From the NCBI GenBank assembly GCA_016290215.1, contig JAEETH010000006.1, positions 40,866-104,865 of the forward strand: a stretch of 64,000 bases of DNA. The letters run 5' to 3'. The translations under genes were made by a program, and so were the position numbers. Below are positions 24,936 through 34,018 of this stretch, in pieces. The stretch is from Bacteroidales bacterium (GTDB lineage: Bacteria > Bacteroidota > Bacteroidia > Bacteroidales > F082). The notes beneath the pieces were generated by a model. It had not been told where the DNA came from and searched no databases. It was given only the letters and a program-made list of their open reading frames with translations. Each line of letters opens with the position of its first letter. The first letter of the stretch is position 1.

Positions 24936-26299
24936 TGATGAACGAACCTAAAACGATATTCAAACAAGGCTGCGAAGTGGCTTTCGATGAGGAACACTGG
25001 CAGAAAATCAACTATAGTACGGGTTGTTTAGAACAGAATTTTGCCAAAGGCAAGGTAAATTATCGCAATCTCGACCTTGAAAAACAGCGTGCCTACACCT
25101 TGCGCAACAAGTCGATGTTGGGCTTGGAAAAGCTATTGGTTGACTTTGAAACGCATTTCACTGAAAATGGTGGCAAAGTATTGTGGGCACGCAATGCCGA
25201 CGACGCCTTGACGATGATCATTGACATTATCTGCAAGGAAAAAGCCAACGCCATCACTCGTTCCAATTCCACCATCCTTGATGAAATAGAGTTGAAAGGT
25301 TTTCTTGAACGGAAAAACATTCGCGTGGTGGAGACTGAAATTGGCCGTTTCGTGTTGCACATGGCCAAGCAAAAGTCGTATCACCCGCTTTCACCTTCGA
25401 TACATCTTTCCAAGGAAGAAAATAACGCCATCCTAACCGAGAACTTCAAGTTGAAACCTGACAGTTCGATAAAGCAGATGGTTAATTTTGTGCGTCATGA
25501 GGTGGCAGTTGAAAGCCAGGATGTCCCGATTTGCATTACTGGAGCCAACTTCTTACTTTCTGATGTTGGTGGTGTGGTTCTTACTGAAAACGAAGGAAAT
25601 ATATTAAAATACACGTCGATGGCGAAAGTTCACATTGTGGTGGCTGGCATCGACAAGATGATTCCCAATATCGACGATCTTAGTGTGATGTTACCCTTGC
25701 TTTCGCTACATTCCAACGGACAAAGCATGGCTTCGTGCAACACTATCACTTTTGGTCCGGCAAAGCAAGGCAATGGTCCTGAACAAATGTATGTAATCTT
25801 GCTCGACAACAACCGTTCAGAATTGCTTTCACACGAAGATCAGCGTAAGGTGATGTCATGTATCCATTGTGGGGCTTGCGTGAGCGTTTGTCCGATATAT
25901 AAAAACATCGGTGGTTATTCATACGGGACTAAATATATCGGTCCAGTGGGCACGGTAATGACGCCACTAATTGAGGGTTTGGAAGACTATAGTTACCTTA
26001 ATTCCGCTTGCTCGCTTTGTGGAAAGTGTGTGGAGATTTGTCCCGTGAAAATCCCGTTAGATGACCTCATCATTGAAAACCGGCATCTTGCCATGACTGA
26101 AAAAAAGGGTAACGCCAAATTTGACACTATGCTGAAAACAATGATTTGGCATTGCAAGTCACGCAAAAAGATGGATAGTCCGTTGTTTTTGAAAAAGTTG
26201 GAGTTGAAACGCTTGTTAGGACCATTGTGGGGTGAAAGACCCATGCCTGAGTTTGCTTCCAAGTCGTTTAGCCAACAATGGCGTGAGCGATATCTTTAA
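24932..26299 (+). CDS. lutB: LutB/LldF-type iron-sulfur oxidoreductase
   Basis: 455 residues. The N-terminal half is the LUD domain (ARNADDALTMI, ITRSNSTILDEIELKGFL, DVPICITGANFLLSDVGGVVLTENEGN). The C-terminal half has two 4Fe-4S motifs, CIHCGACVSVCP (around 310) and CSLCGKCVEICP (around 362). In Bacillus, LutABC oxidises L-lactate; LutB carries the clusters. LutA and LutC partners are not adjacent here, and the gene is coupled to rpiB by an ATGA overlap, so the partners may be encoded elsewhere. It ends six bases from the convergent PKD gene. Confidence 0.88.
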   Translation: MMMNEPKTIFKQGCEVAFDEEHWQKINYSTGCLEQNFAKGKVNYRNLDLEKQRAYTLRNKSMLGLEKLLVDFETHFTENGGKVLWARNADDALTMIIDIICKEKANAITRSNSTILDEIELKGFLERKNIRVVETEIGRFVLHMAKQKSYHPLSPSIHLSKEENNAILTENFKLKPDSSIKQMVNFVRHEVAVESQDVPICITGANFLLSDVGGVVLTENEGNILKYTSMAKVHIVVAGIDKMIPNIDDLSVMLPLLSLHSNGQSMASCNTITFGPAKQGNGPEQMYVILLDNNRSELLSHEDQRKVMSCIHCGACVSVCPIYKNIGGYSYGTKYIGPVGTVMTPLIEGLEDYSYLNSACSLCGKCVEICPVKIPLDDLIIENRHLAMTEKKGNAKFDTMLKTMIWHCKSRKKMDSPLFLKKLELKRLLGPLWGERPMPEFASKSFSQQWRERYL

Positions 26300-26304
26300 A
26301 AATT

Positions 26305-28629
26305 TCAGAATTTGATCACAGATCTAACATAATACTTGTCAGTTTTATTCTTGTCAACGCTTATCACCAAACCATCTCTTATCTTAACAGTCATGGCTTG
26401 GTATTTGTTATTATTTTTAAACTCTGTTGAAGACCAAAGATAAATATTACCCTCGTTTACATTTGCATTTCCTGGGTCTTGCATAGGAGTTCCTCCTACT
26501 AGATTTAAACTCGTATTTACGTTCATCAGTTCACCGAAAAGCAAATTGAGCTGGCCTGCCGCAGGTAGATACCATCCATTGTCGAAATCAACAGCCCATG
26601 CTGCTGGATAAGTTGCAGCTGTAGTGCCTGTTCTAAGAATTTCTGTATTGCCTGATCCATCGAAATCCGTGATGGCATTACGCCAATGGGTGTAATTCTG
26701 TAACTGTTGTACATCATTAGTACTACTACTCCATTTCATGGGCCCCTCTTGAGTAAGCGAAACCGCATAACCATGTAAGTGTGAATCGTCGACATAAAAA
26801 ACGATGCCTTTAGCTGTCTTACCGCAAGGCCAATGATAAGGTTTCACAATGATGCCGTCGGTGCAAAGAATATCGCCCACAGCAACATAATAAACACTAT
26901 CAACATTAGCGTGTAGCATCACAGTATCTCCTTGACAAATTTCATCATCTGGATTAGCCACAATCTGTACACCAAAATTAATGACGGTTAAGTGGAGTGT
27001 TGCTGTCGATTGACAACCTTCTGTTTGGATGGTTATAGGATAGTCTCCTTCTTGGAAATAAGAGTTACCATTAAAGGTATATGATTCGCCTTCGCATATC
27101 GTCACGTAATAATCCTCTGCACTTGGACTGATGACGATGACATTTTGTATAGCTTCACCGGAGCAATGGCCGTCAGGATCGCTTACATGAAGTGTAACTA
27201 CATAGGTACCAGCTTCGGCGTATGTATGGCTTGTCGTAGGTACAGAACCTGTTGTTGTTGTTCCGTCACCAAAATCCCATTCATAATTAGCAATACTGTA
27301 CCCTGGAGGATTGGTTGTTGAACTGCTGGCATCGAATTGGGTGGCATTACCTACACATGCAGTGGTTGCTGTGAAGTTAGCGACGGGTTTGGGATAAATT
27401 ACTACCCATGTAGTGTCGCAAGCAGATCCATGACCCTCTTTAGAGATTGTGCAGATGTAGGGACCTGCCATATCCATCGTACAGTTTTGAATGGTGGGAT
27501 TTTGATAGTTTGTATGTTGTATTGGATTATAGAGTCCATTCGGACGTGTCCAATTATATGAAGCTCCCGCTATGCCCATGGCAGTCAAATGAATAGTTTC
27601 GCCTACGCAGTATGGGCCGTCATTGTTAACGATTGGAGGAAGAATGCTACAGTCAGTAGTGCCACTACCCCCCGCTTCTCCTTCTGGTTTATTGAAAGAG
27701 ATGTAACAAGGCTGTCTGGAGAAGTTTGTAATCATCAGAAGGTAATACTCACCCGTTTGAGGTACATGGTAGTTCACCGTGCCATGACCTGCATTGTGTT
27801 GATGTTGATTTGCTGGATAGCCCAAATAAGCATTCTCAAGATAGGAAGTTGAATAGTTACAATCGATAATCTTGTTGGTAGTCAAGTGGGAGCAGGCATA
27901 ACCTGAATTCATTTGTTCTTCAGTGTAGGGTCCCCACAAACAAAAATCAATATCTCTAAGGATATTTGGATATTCAGGGTCATGGCCTTCCATGTGAATA
28001 ATGAACGGACCAGGTTCACCAATCCTTAAGTAATACCAAGAAGGATTGTAGGAAGCTCCAATGCAACCATCTTGAATAGGATTTGGTTCTAAGTCATCAG
28101 CCGTTTGAGTAGTACTGGCCGATTCAAATTCATAGAAATCCGAAGTGCAAAAGGGTTCAGCATCGATGCAATGTTCGTTGTCACCGCTTCTTGACCTCCT
28201 GAGCATAATATCCATCATTATGGATGAAAAAAGTCGAGGGTCTACCTGTGATTTCCACATTGTTGCCAAATCTGTGATTTCTTGCTTCGACAACAATTGG
28301 AAGTCGGTATAGATGTTATTATAAAAATCCTCGAAAGTGTCAAAAAAGTCTTCTCTCGACAAGTCGTCGTTTGAACTGAGACTAAGGATGCCATTTTCGT
28401 CTTCGGGTATCAACACAAACCTATCATCTAAGGTAAGATTATACAAAAGACACGCCCTAAAATCGACATTCTCAATCACAAAAAAGTTCAATTCGACACC
28501 ATCATTGGCATATTGCCTGTAGGGTGTTTGTGCCGTTATGCTCTTCATGCCCAAACTTAGCAACAGTATGAATAAAACGGAGCGCAGCACACTTTTTTGT
28601 CGTATCATTATGTTATTATCTTTTTTCAA
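26305..28629 (-). CDS. Secreted PKD/Ig-like domain protein with DUF1566-type C-terminus
   Basis: 774 residues (767 if started at MIRQKSVLRS, 28,608). Signal peptide ending SITAQ. A cysteine-containing N-terminal region (to about 320) with repeated acidic segments; an Ig-like region around 340-410; a clear PKD domain near 420-500 (ANYEWDFGDGTTTTGSVPTTSHTYAEAGTYVVTLHVSD); a second adhesion-type repeat; and a C-terminal Lcl/DUF1566-like region (AWAVDFDNGWYLPAAGQLNLL, YLWSSTEF, YYVRSVIKF). No T9SS sorting tail is visible. Probably a surface or secreted adhesin; ligand unknown. Confidence 0.82.
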   Translation of the reverse strand: MKKDNNIMIRQKSVLRSVLFILLLSLGMKSITAQTPYRQYANDGVELNFFVIENVDFRACLLYNLTLDDRFVLIPEDENGILSLSSNDDLSREDFFDTFEDFYNNIYTDFQLLSKQEITDLATMWKSQVDPRLFSSIMMDIMLRRSRSGDNEHCIDAEPFCTSDFYEFESASTTQTADDLEPNPIQDGCIGASYNPSWYYLRIGEPGPFIIHMEGHDPEYPNILRDIDFCLWGPYTEEQMNSGYACSHLTTNKIIDCNYSTSYLENAYLGYPANQHQHNAGHGTVNYHVPQTGEYYLLMITNFSRQPCYISFNKPEGEAGGSGTTDCSILPPIVNNDGPYCVGETIHLTAMGIAGASYNWTRPNGLYNPIQHTNYQNPTIQNCTMDMAGPYICTISKEGHGSACDTTWVVIYPKPVANFTATTACVGNATQFDASSSTTNPPGYSIANYEWDFGDGTTTTGSVPTTSHTYAEAGTYVVTLHVSDPDGHCSGEAIQNVIVISPSAEDYYVTICEGESYTFNGNSYFQEGDYPITIQTEGCQSTATLHLTVINFGVQIVANPDDEICQGDTVMLHANVDSVYYVAVGDILCTDGIIVKPYHWPCGKTAKGIVFYVDDSHLHGYAVSLTQEGPMKWSSSTNDVQQLQNYTHWRNAITDFDGSGNTEILRTGTTAATYPAAWAVDFDNGWYLPAAGQLNLLFGELMNVNTSLNLVGGTPMQDPGNANVNEGNIYLWSSTEFKNNNKYQAMTVKIRDGLVISVDKNKTDKYYVRSVIKF

Positions 28630-28648
28630 GACACCTATATTTTGCCCG

Positions 28649-28656
28649 CAAAGATA
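28649..28656 (-). promoter_or_regulatory. -7 box of the PKD-domain gene
   Basis: TATCTTTG on the minus strand, 20 bases before the ATG at 28,629 and directly behind the terminator of the EF-G2-like gene. Confidence 0.55.
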
Positions 28657-28690
28657 AAAAAAAACCCCGCCACAAATACATGTAGCGGGG
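28656..28690 (-). terminator. Intrinsic terminator of the EF-G2-like gene
   Basis: Read leftward: stem CCCCGC (28,685-28,690 side) with GCGGGG after a 14-base loop, followed by nine T. It lies 32 bases after the stop codon at 28,722. Confidence 0.85.
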
Positions 28691-28721
28691 AAAAATGCAA
28701 TACTTATGAAAAAATACTCTT

Positions 28722-30857
28722 TTATTCTTCTTCTTTCTGGCTTTCTTCGTACTCTTTCAGCAGACGGTTCTGGACGTCGGTAGGCACTTGCTGGTATTCA
28801 GCATACTTCATGGTGAAGGTACCACGTCCTGAGGTCAGTGAGCTGAGTGAAGTAGAATAGCGGTCCATTTCTGCCAACGGCACCTTGGCGTGGATGGTCT
28901 GGTAGTTGTGGTCACTATCCATACCCATCACGATGGCGCGGCGGCCTTGCAGGTCGGTCATCACGGCACCCATGAGGTCGGCGGGCATACGCACGTCTAA
29001 GTCATAGATGGGTTCCATGATCTTCGGGCCAGCGTTCTTAAAGGCGGCGCTGAAGGCCATACGACCGGCGATCTTAAAGGCCATTTCATTGGAGTCGACC
29101 GGGTGCATCTTACCATCGTAGATGTAGACGATGATGTCGCGGGCGTAAGAACCCGTCAGCGGGCCTTGCTCCAAGCGCTCGTTGACACCCTTCAGGATGG
29201 CGGGCATGAAGCGAGCGTCGATGGCACCACCAACCACGCAGTTGGCGAAGATGAGCTTACCGCCCCAAGGCAGTTCGTACTCTTGCTTGTCGCGCACCTG
29301 CAATTCGCTCGGGTCGGTGTAACCCTCGAAGTAAGGAGCCAGTTGCATGTGGACTTCACCGAATTGACCGCTACCACCGGATTGTTTCTTGTGACGGTAG
29401 CTTGCGCTTGCGCTCTTGGTGATGGTCTCACGATACGGGATCTTCGGCGAAGCCGTCTCGATGGCGATCTTATAGACATTGTCGAAGTACCACTTCAGGG
29501 TGTTGAAGTGATATTCGCCCTGGCATTGCAGAATGTTCTGGCGTAATTCACGCGACATACCAGCGATGACGGTCGGGTCGGTCTTGTGGATGTCGTTGAG
29601 GATGCTGCCGAGCTTTTCATCTTCTTGTGAGTTGACGGCCTTGACTGCAATCGAGAAGATCGGGGTTGGGAACGGAATTTCGGGGAAGATAGCATCACCA
29701 GCCTTGGCGTCGACCAACGAATCACCGATGCGGCCGTCCTTCAGCTTGATGGTGCAGATGATGTCGCCAGCGTTGACTTTCTCGACTTCCTCACGGTTCT
29801 TGCCGCGGAAGACGAGCAGCTGTGACAGACGCTCCTTGTTGCCCGTGCGCGGGTTGATGAGGTCTTGGCTCTTCACCACGGTACCACCGTAGACGCGCAT
29901 CCAAGCCACATCACCGAGGTTCTGCTCAGTGGTCACCTTGAAGATGAACAAAGCGGTCGGGTCGTCGTTGCTGTTGTGGAACTCTTGACCGTTGTTGGCT
30001 TTCACAGCCGGCATGTCGGCAGGCGACGGGCAGGCGTTGATAAGGAAATCCATCAGACGGGTGACACCCACGCCACGTTTGGCAGCACCGCAAATCACGG
30101 GGAACATCTCGCGGTTGACGATACCCAAGTGGATACCGCGTTCCATGTCCTCTTCGCTCAGGGTCATCTCTTCGAAGAACTTCTCCATCAGGGCTTCTTC
30201 ACCTTCGGCGGCGTGCTCGATGAGGTTGTTGTGTAGTTCTTCGGCCTTGGCCATCTCAGCGGCGGGGATGTCCTGGATTTCAGGAGCGCCATTGCCGTTC
30301 TTGAAGACTAACATCTTCATCATAATCAAGTCGATGACGGCGTTGAAGTCCTCACCGGCGTTGACGGGATATTGAATAGGCGTGACTTTGTCGCCGAAAT
30401 ATTCTTTCAGTTCGCGGATCGTGTTATCGAAGTTGGCGTTGCTGTGGTCGAGTTGGTTCATGAAGAACACAACAGGCTTGTTGGTGTTGGCAGCGTGACG
30501 CCAGGCGTTCTCAGTGGTGGCTTCAACACCCGATTGGGCGTTGACGGTGCAGACGGCCATGTCGGCAGCGTAGAGGCAGCTGACGATGTCGCCCGAGAAG
30601 TCGCTAAAGCCAGGGGTGTCCAAGATGTTGATCTTCTTGTCGTTGTAGATGGTGTACATCATGGAAGCGTTCACAGAGATTTGACGCTCCATTTCGATAG
30701 GACGGTAGTCGGAAACGGTGTTCTTCTCGTCGGTGCTACCTTTTCTGTTGATGAGCTTGCCTTCGAAAAGCATGTTTTCGGCAAGCGTGGTCTTACCCGA
30801 CTTTGCTGCGCCGATGAGGGCAACATTGCGGATGTCTTTTGTCTGGAATTCCTTCAT
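28722..30857 (-). CDS. EF-G paralogue, EF-G2-like, lacking the catalytic switch-II histidine
   Basis: 711 residues with all EF-G domains. P-loop GAAKSGKTT at 16-24; switch II reads DTPGFSDF with Phe84 where translational EF-G has His (DTPGHVDF); G4 reads NQLD (134-137) instead of NKMD; switch I (ERQISV) departs from ERGITI. The C-terminal domains are ordinary (RHKKQSGGSGQFGEVHMQL, GVNERLEQGPLTGSYARD, AEMDRYSTSLSSLTSGRGTF). Bacteroides EF-G2, which moves ribosomes without GTP hydrolysis and is made on carbon limitation, is the best known match in kind; this is inference from residues. Own promoter and terminator, so monocistronic. Confidence 0.87.
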   Translation of the reverse strand: MKEFQTKDIRNVALIGAAKSGKTTLAENMLFEGKLINRKGSTDEKNTVSDYRPIEMERQISVNASMMYTIYNDKKINILDTPGFSDFSGDIVSCLYAADMAVCTVNAQSGVEATTENAWRHAANTNKPVVFFMNQLDHSNANFDNTIRELKEYFGDKVTPIQYPVNAGEDFNAVIDLIMMKMLVFKNGNGAPEIQDIPAAEMAKAEELHNNLIEHAAEGEEALMEKFFEEMTLSEEDMERGIHLGIVNREMFPVICGAAKRGVGVTRLMDFLINACPSPADMPAVKANNGQEFHNSNDDPTALFIFKVTTEQNLGDVAWMRVYGGTVVKSQDLINPRTGNKERLSQLLVFRGKNREEVEKVNAGDIICTIKLKDGRIGDSLVDAKAGDAIFPEIPFPTPIFSIAVKAVNSQEDEKLGSILNDIHKTDPTVIAGMSRELRQNILQCQGEYHFNTLKWYFDNVYKIAIETASPKIPYRETITKSASASYRHKKQSGGSGQFGEVHMQLAPYFEGYTDPSELQVRDKQEYELPWGGKLIFANCVVGGAIDARFMPAILKGVNERLEQGPLTGSYARDIIVYIYDGKMHPVDSNEMAFKIAGRMAFSAAFKNAGPKIMEPIYDLDVRMPADLMGAVMTDLQGRRAIVMGMDSDHNYQTIHAKVPLAEMDRYSTSLSSLTSGRGTFTMKYAEYQQVPTDVQNRLLKEYEESQKEEE

Positions 30858-30918
30858 TTTTTATCTAACTAGCTAATTATTAAATATTTACTTTTCGCGA
30901 AAAACACTATAGTGGGCG

Positions 30919-30926
30919 CAAAGGTA
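30919..30926 (-). promoter_or_regulatory. -7 box of the EF-G2-like gene
   Basis: TACCTTTG on the minus strand, giving a leader of about 50 bases before the ATG at 30,857. TACCTTTG and TATCTTTG are frequent in this window. Confidence 0.5.
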
Positions 30927-31024
30927 TAAAAAATAACGTTACCTTTTGCAATAAAGCATAAATTTAATGCTGAATGTTGAATGTTGGATGCGGAATCGGG
31001 TCGAAATGCGACGTCGTTTCGCGT

Positions 31025-31117
31025 TATTCCGCATTCCTAATTCCGCATTCCTAATTCCACATTCCTAATTCCACATTCCTAATTCCACATTCCTAATTCC
31101 GCATTCCTAATTCCGCA
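31025..31117. repeat. 14-bp tandem repeat, about six units (ATTCCTAATTCCGC)
   Basis: Units ATTCCTAATTCCGC and ATTCCTAATTCCAC follow each other; the last two units encode the C-terminus of the PfkB kinase (ELGMRN). The same element, in a slightly different form, is inserted within manC at 34,581-34,624. Confidence 0.9.
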
Positions 31118-32079
31118 ATTAAAGCATGTGTTTTCTCCCAGTGCGCTTCATCCATCTTAGGTCCGACGACCTCGATAACATTGGATGCCATAATGGTGCC
31201 CATTTGTCCGCATTTCTGGAGGTTTTCGCCTTTCACGAGACCAGCCAAGAATCCAGCAGCCCACATGTCGCCAGCCCCAGTTGTGTCTATGACTTTAGCT
31301 TCCATAGGTGCTATGGTTGCTAATTCTTCTCCACGTTTGACGTATGCACCTTTGGGTCCCACTTTCACCACGGCGATTTCGCAGCGTAAGGCGATGAAAT
31401 CCAAGGCTTGCAGCGGTTCCATACCCGTAAGGGCTTGGGCCTCCTTCTCGTTGGCGAAAACGTAATCCACGTACTTTTCGATAAGTTGCAGGAAATAGTC
31501 ACGGCTTTCTTCCACCACATTGTAACTGGCAAGGTCGATGGCGATTTTGAGTCCAGCTGCCTTGGCAGTTTCCATGGCTTTGTTAAGCATAGGCGGGTTG
31601 GCGACGAGGTAACCTTCCACATAAAAAATGTCCCAACCATCAAAGAGTTTAGGCGTGATGTCCTCGGGACGCATTTCTGCTGCGGCACCAAGGCAAGTGG
31701 CGAAGGTGCGCTCACCATCGGGCGTGACGATAGCTTGCACACGGCCCGAAGGCGTGTCGGAAGTTAGCAGTTGGGGTTTTACGTTAGTGTCGACCATTTC
31801 CTTTTCGAAGAAACGCCCTACTTCATCCTTGCCAATCTTGCTAAGGAAACCGCTTTCGACGCCGAGTTTGGCCAAGCCACTCGCGGTGTTGGCCGCCGAG
31901 CCACCAGCAGCCATTTTGCTGCCGTAAGGCTTTAGGCTTTCGCCGATTTGCACCGAAGTGGCGGCATCCACGTAAGTCATACTGCCTTTCGGGAGGTTGA
32001 GTTCGTTGAGGATTGTTTCGTTTGGGATTTGGGTCAGAATGTCGACCAATGCGCTTCCGATGCTGAGTATTTTCTTCAT
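31093..32079 (-). CDS. PfkB-family carbohydrate/nucleoside kinase (adenosine kinase-like)
   Basis: 328 residues. GGSAANTASGLAKLG near residue 60 (first PfkB signature), FLSKIGKDEVGRFF, PSGRVQAIVTPDGERTF and DTTGAGDMWAAGFLAG near 275 with the catalytic Asp. Similar Bacteroidota proteins are annotated as adenosine kinase or ribokinase-like; the substrate cannot be settled from sequence. Its last residues are encoded by a tandem-repeat array, so the stop codon position may vary between strains. A -7 box lies at 32,121-32,128. Confidence 0.87.
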   Translation of the reverse strand: MKKILSIGSALVDILTQIPNETILNELNLPKGSMTYVDAATSVQIGESLKPYGSKMAAGGSAANTASGLAKLGVESGFLSKIGKDEVGRFFEKEMVDTNVKPQLLTSDTPSGRVQAIVTPDGERTFATCLGAAAEMRPEDITPKLFDGWDIFYVEGYLVANPPMLNKAMETAKAAGLKIAIDLASYNVVEESRDYFLQLIEKYVDYVFANEKEAQALTGMEPLQALDFIALRCEIAVVKVGPKGAYVKRGEELATIAPMEAKVIDTTGAGDMWAAGFLAGLVKGENLQKCGQMGTIMASNVIEVVGPKMDEAHWEKTHALIAELGMRN

Positions 32080-32120
32080 GATAGATTCAAAGATTTAAAA
32101 TTCAAGGTTTAAAATTCGTG

Positions 32121-32128
32121 CAAAGGTA
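32121..32128 (-). promoter_or_regulatory. -7 box of the PfkB-type kinase gene
   Basis: TACCTTTG on the minus strand, 41 bases before the start. The gap contains TTCAAAGATTTAAAATTC-type low-complexity repeats. Confidence 0.45.
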
Positions 32129-32231
32129 AGAAAAAATAGATTTCCCTAATAAATCCTGTTTAATCAACAAATTGTATTAAACTGAATATCAAATAAATAT
32201 ATATTTGTTGAAAAAAAATATCGGAAAAACA

Positions 32232-32261
32232 TTGCCAGTATTGAAAAAAGCCGTATTTTTG
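32232..32261 (+). promoter_or_regulatory. Promoter of tRNA-Asn
   Basis: TTG at 32,232-32,234 and TATTTTTG at 32,254-32,261 with 19 bases between. The mature tRNA starts 35 bases downstream. Confidence 0.6.
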
Positions 32262-32295
32262 CAGCCGCAAAACGAAAGTTATGTGACGTTGTGCA

Positions 32296-32369
32296 GCCTC
32301 CTTAGCTCAGTTGGTCAGAGCATCTGACTGTTAATCAGGGGGTCTCAGGTTCAAGTCCTGAAGGGGGCG
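32296..32369 (+). tRNA. tRNA-Asn (anticodon GTT)
   Basis: 74 bases folding as a cloverleaf. Acceptor GCCTCCT/AGGGGGC (one T-G pair), D arm TTAGCTCAGTTGGTCAGAGC, anticodon stem CTGA/TCAG with loop CTGTTAA (anticodon GTT), T arm with GTTCAAGTC. CCA is not encoded. Confidence 0.96.
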
Positions 32370-32414
32370 CATTTTTATGTTTCATGTTATTAATTTTTTG
32401 GCCTCGTAGATTCT

Positions 32415-32437
32415 CCCCGTTTCTACGGGGTTTTTTT
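32415..32437 (+). terminator. Intrinsic terminator after tRNA-Asn
   Basis: Stem CCCCGT/ACGGGG with a TTCT loop followed by seven T on the plus strand. Confidence 0.85.
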
Positions 32438-32451
32438 ATTAGGAGATTTGC

Positions 32452-33252
32452 TTATTTCTCCCTCCGTTGCATGGCCTCCATGTTGAGAACGGCCTTAGGT
32501 TTCAAAGGAATGATTTTTCTGAATGGGTACAACACTTTGACAGCCAACTTCATCCACCATTGATAATACACTGCAAGTTGGCAATAAGCTTTTCGGAAAT
32601 CGAAGTTTTCGATAAGAAATTCTTGAATGTTGGAATGTTCCGTGATAGTTCGGGCACTGTCGCTCACGTAATTGAAATGTTGGTCTTCAAGATAGTATTG
32701 GTTCAGATGTTGATAAAGTCCATAATATGGATAGTAGCCACCTTTCTTGTATTTTGATACGATGCCAGTCACCTCGTATTCACAGCAGCGATTCCATACG
32801 CGTACCGTGCAAAAGCCAACCAATAGTTGTGTTTCCTTTTCAAAAATGCCCCAATAGTCGAAATGTCTTTCTTGGCAATGATTAAGGTAGTGTTTGAATA
32901 CTTCTTGGTTCATGGTTTTGTCGTGAACAGCATAGTCGGCGTATGTTTCCGCAAGGATGGGATATGCCTTTTCTTGCATCATCTTGAACGAAATCAGCTG
33001 GTAGTCAAAATATTGCTGAGCATGTCTTACTTTGTTCCTCACCCTTGATGATAGTCCTTCCATGCCTTCAAATTGGTCTTTGATGACATACCAAAAACAA
33101 GTTTCACCTTGACAATCAAAATCGTATGTATTTCTTACCATCAAGCCGCCTTGCTTGAGCAGAGCTTTCCATTCTTGTTCTTGTAGTTGGTGCTCTTCGT
33201 GCGGTGCGCCGTCGAAACGCCATGCCTGACGATATAGGAAATAATCGGTCAT
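32452..33252 (-). CDS. GNAT/FemAB-like acyltransferase of unknown substrate
   Basis: 266 residues. The pattern 'SRVRNKVRHAQQYFDYQLI ... YPILAETYADYAV' and 'DYWGIFEKETQLLVGFCTVRVW..CCEYEVTGIVSKYKKGGYYPYYGLYQHLNQYYL' resembles the GNAT-like FemAB/peptidoglycan-bridge or sugar N-acyltransferase fold. I do not recognise a specific family. It is coupled to the GT2 gene by a one-base TAATG overlap and follows manC, so a surface glycan modification such as amino-sugar acylation is plausible. Confidence 0.65.
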   Translation of the reverse strand: MTDYFLYRQAWRFDGAPHEEHQLQEQEWKALLKQGGLMVRNTYDFDCQGETCFWYVIKDQFEGMEGLSSRVRNKVRHAQQYFDYQLISFKMMQEKAYPILAETYADYAVHDKTMNQEVFKHYLNHCQERHFDYWGIFEKETQLLVGFCTVRVWNRCCEYEVTGIVSKYKKGGYYPYYGLYQHLNQYYLEDQHFNYVSDSARTITEHSNIQEFLIENFDFRKAYCQLAVYYQWWMKLAVKVLYPFRKIIPLKPKAVLNMEAMQRREK

Positions 33253-34016
33253 CAGAGGCGTTTTTTGATAGCGTTGAAAGCGTAGCTGCTGAAATACTTC
33301 ACAGCTTTGAAAAACGGTATGTATTCATGACGGCGATACACCGTCCATAAATCATACGAGGCTTTGAACTTGTTGGAACTTGCCGACTTTCTTCTGATTC
33401 TATAGGAAACCAAAGGTTCGTCAATGGCTTGGGCCAAATGACCATTCTTTAAGATATCAAGCCAAGTGGCAGTGTCTTCGCTGGTGCGAAAATTTGGGAC
33501 GACAATTTCACCAACCAAGCCTTTGTCAACCATCACTGTCGAGCAGCCAATGATGGTATTTTGCAGATAGGCGTCATAGTCCAAATTGCCAGCGGTCTTG
33601 ACGATTTTGTTTAAGGGTTGTCCGTCTTCATCAATACAATCATAGGCTGAATAGGAAAAACCTGCTCTTTTTTCAGCCATGAATAACAACTGGATTTCCA
33701 GTTTTTTCGGGTGCCAGATGTCGTCGGCATCAAGAAAAGCCAAATACTGGCCTTGTGCCATTTTTAGGCATTGGTTTCTTGAGTCGGCTATGCCGGAATG
33801 TTTTGGTTTGACCGTACAATGGATTCTATGATCTTGTTGGCAATATTTTTCAATAATAGCAACAGTTCCATCTGTCGAAGCGTCGTCAACAATGAGCAGT
33901 TCCCAATAAGGATACGTCTGCTGTTGCACCGATTCAATGGAATCTGCGATGTATTTTTCCATGTTGTAACATGGCATGATTACAGAAACAAGCGGTTGGT
34001 TTTCCACAGGTAACAC
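33252..34016 (-). CDS. Family 2 glycosyltransferase
   Basis: 254 residues. The GT-A core is clear: VSVIMPCYNMEKYIADSIESVQQQTYPYWELLIVDDASTDGT, FLDADDIWHPKKLE (the DXD metal site) and EDTATWLDIL as the catalytic acid region. The C-terminal YRIRRKSASSNKF is typical of WaaV/WcaA-like transferases. The nucleotide sugar cannot be told from sequence. It is three bases downstream of manC and coupled to the GNAT/FemAB-like gene, suggesting a four-gene surface glycan operon. Confidence 0.9.
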   Translation of the reverse strand: MLPVENQPLVSVIMPCYNMEKYIADSIESVQQQTYPYWELLIVDDASTDGTVAIIEKYCQQDHRIHCTVKPKHSGIADSRNQCLKMAQGQYLAFLDADDIWHPKKLEIQLLFMAEKRAGFSYSAYDCIDEDGQPLNKIVKTAGNLDYDAYLQNTIIGCSTVMVDKGLVGEIVVPNFRTSEDTATWLDILKNGHLAQAIDEPLVSYRIRRKSASSNKFKASYDLWTVYRRHEYIPFFKAVKYFSSYAFNAIKKRL

Positions 34017-34018
34017 GT

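Noticed and set aside
31025-31117. Possible CRISPR array
   Set aside because: The 14-bp units directly follow each other with no spacers.
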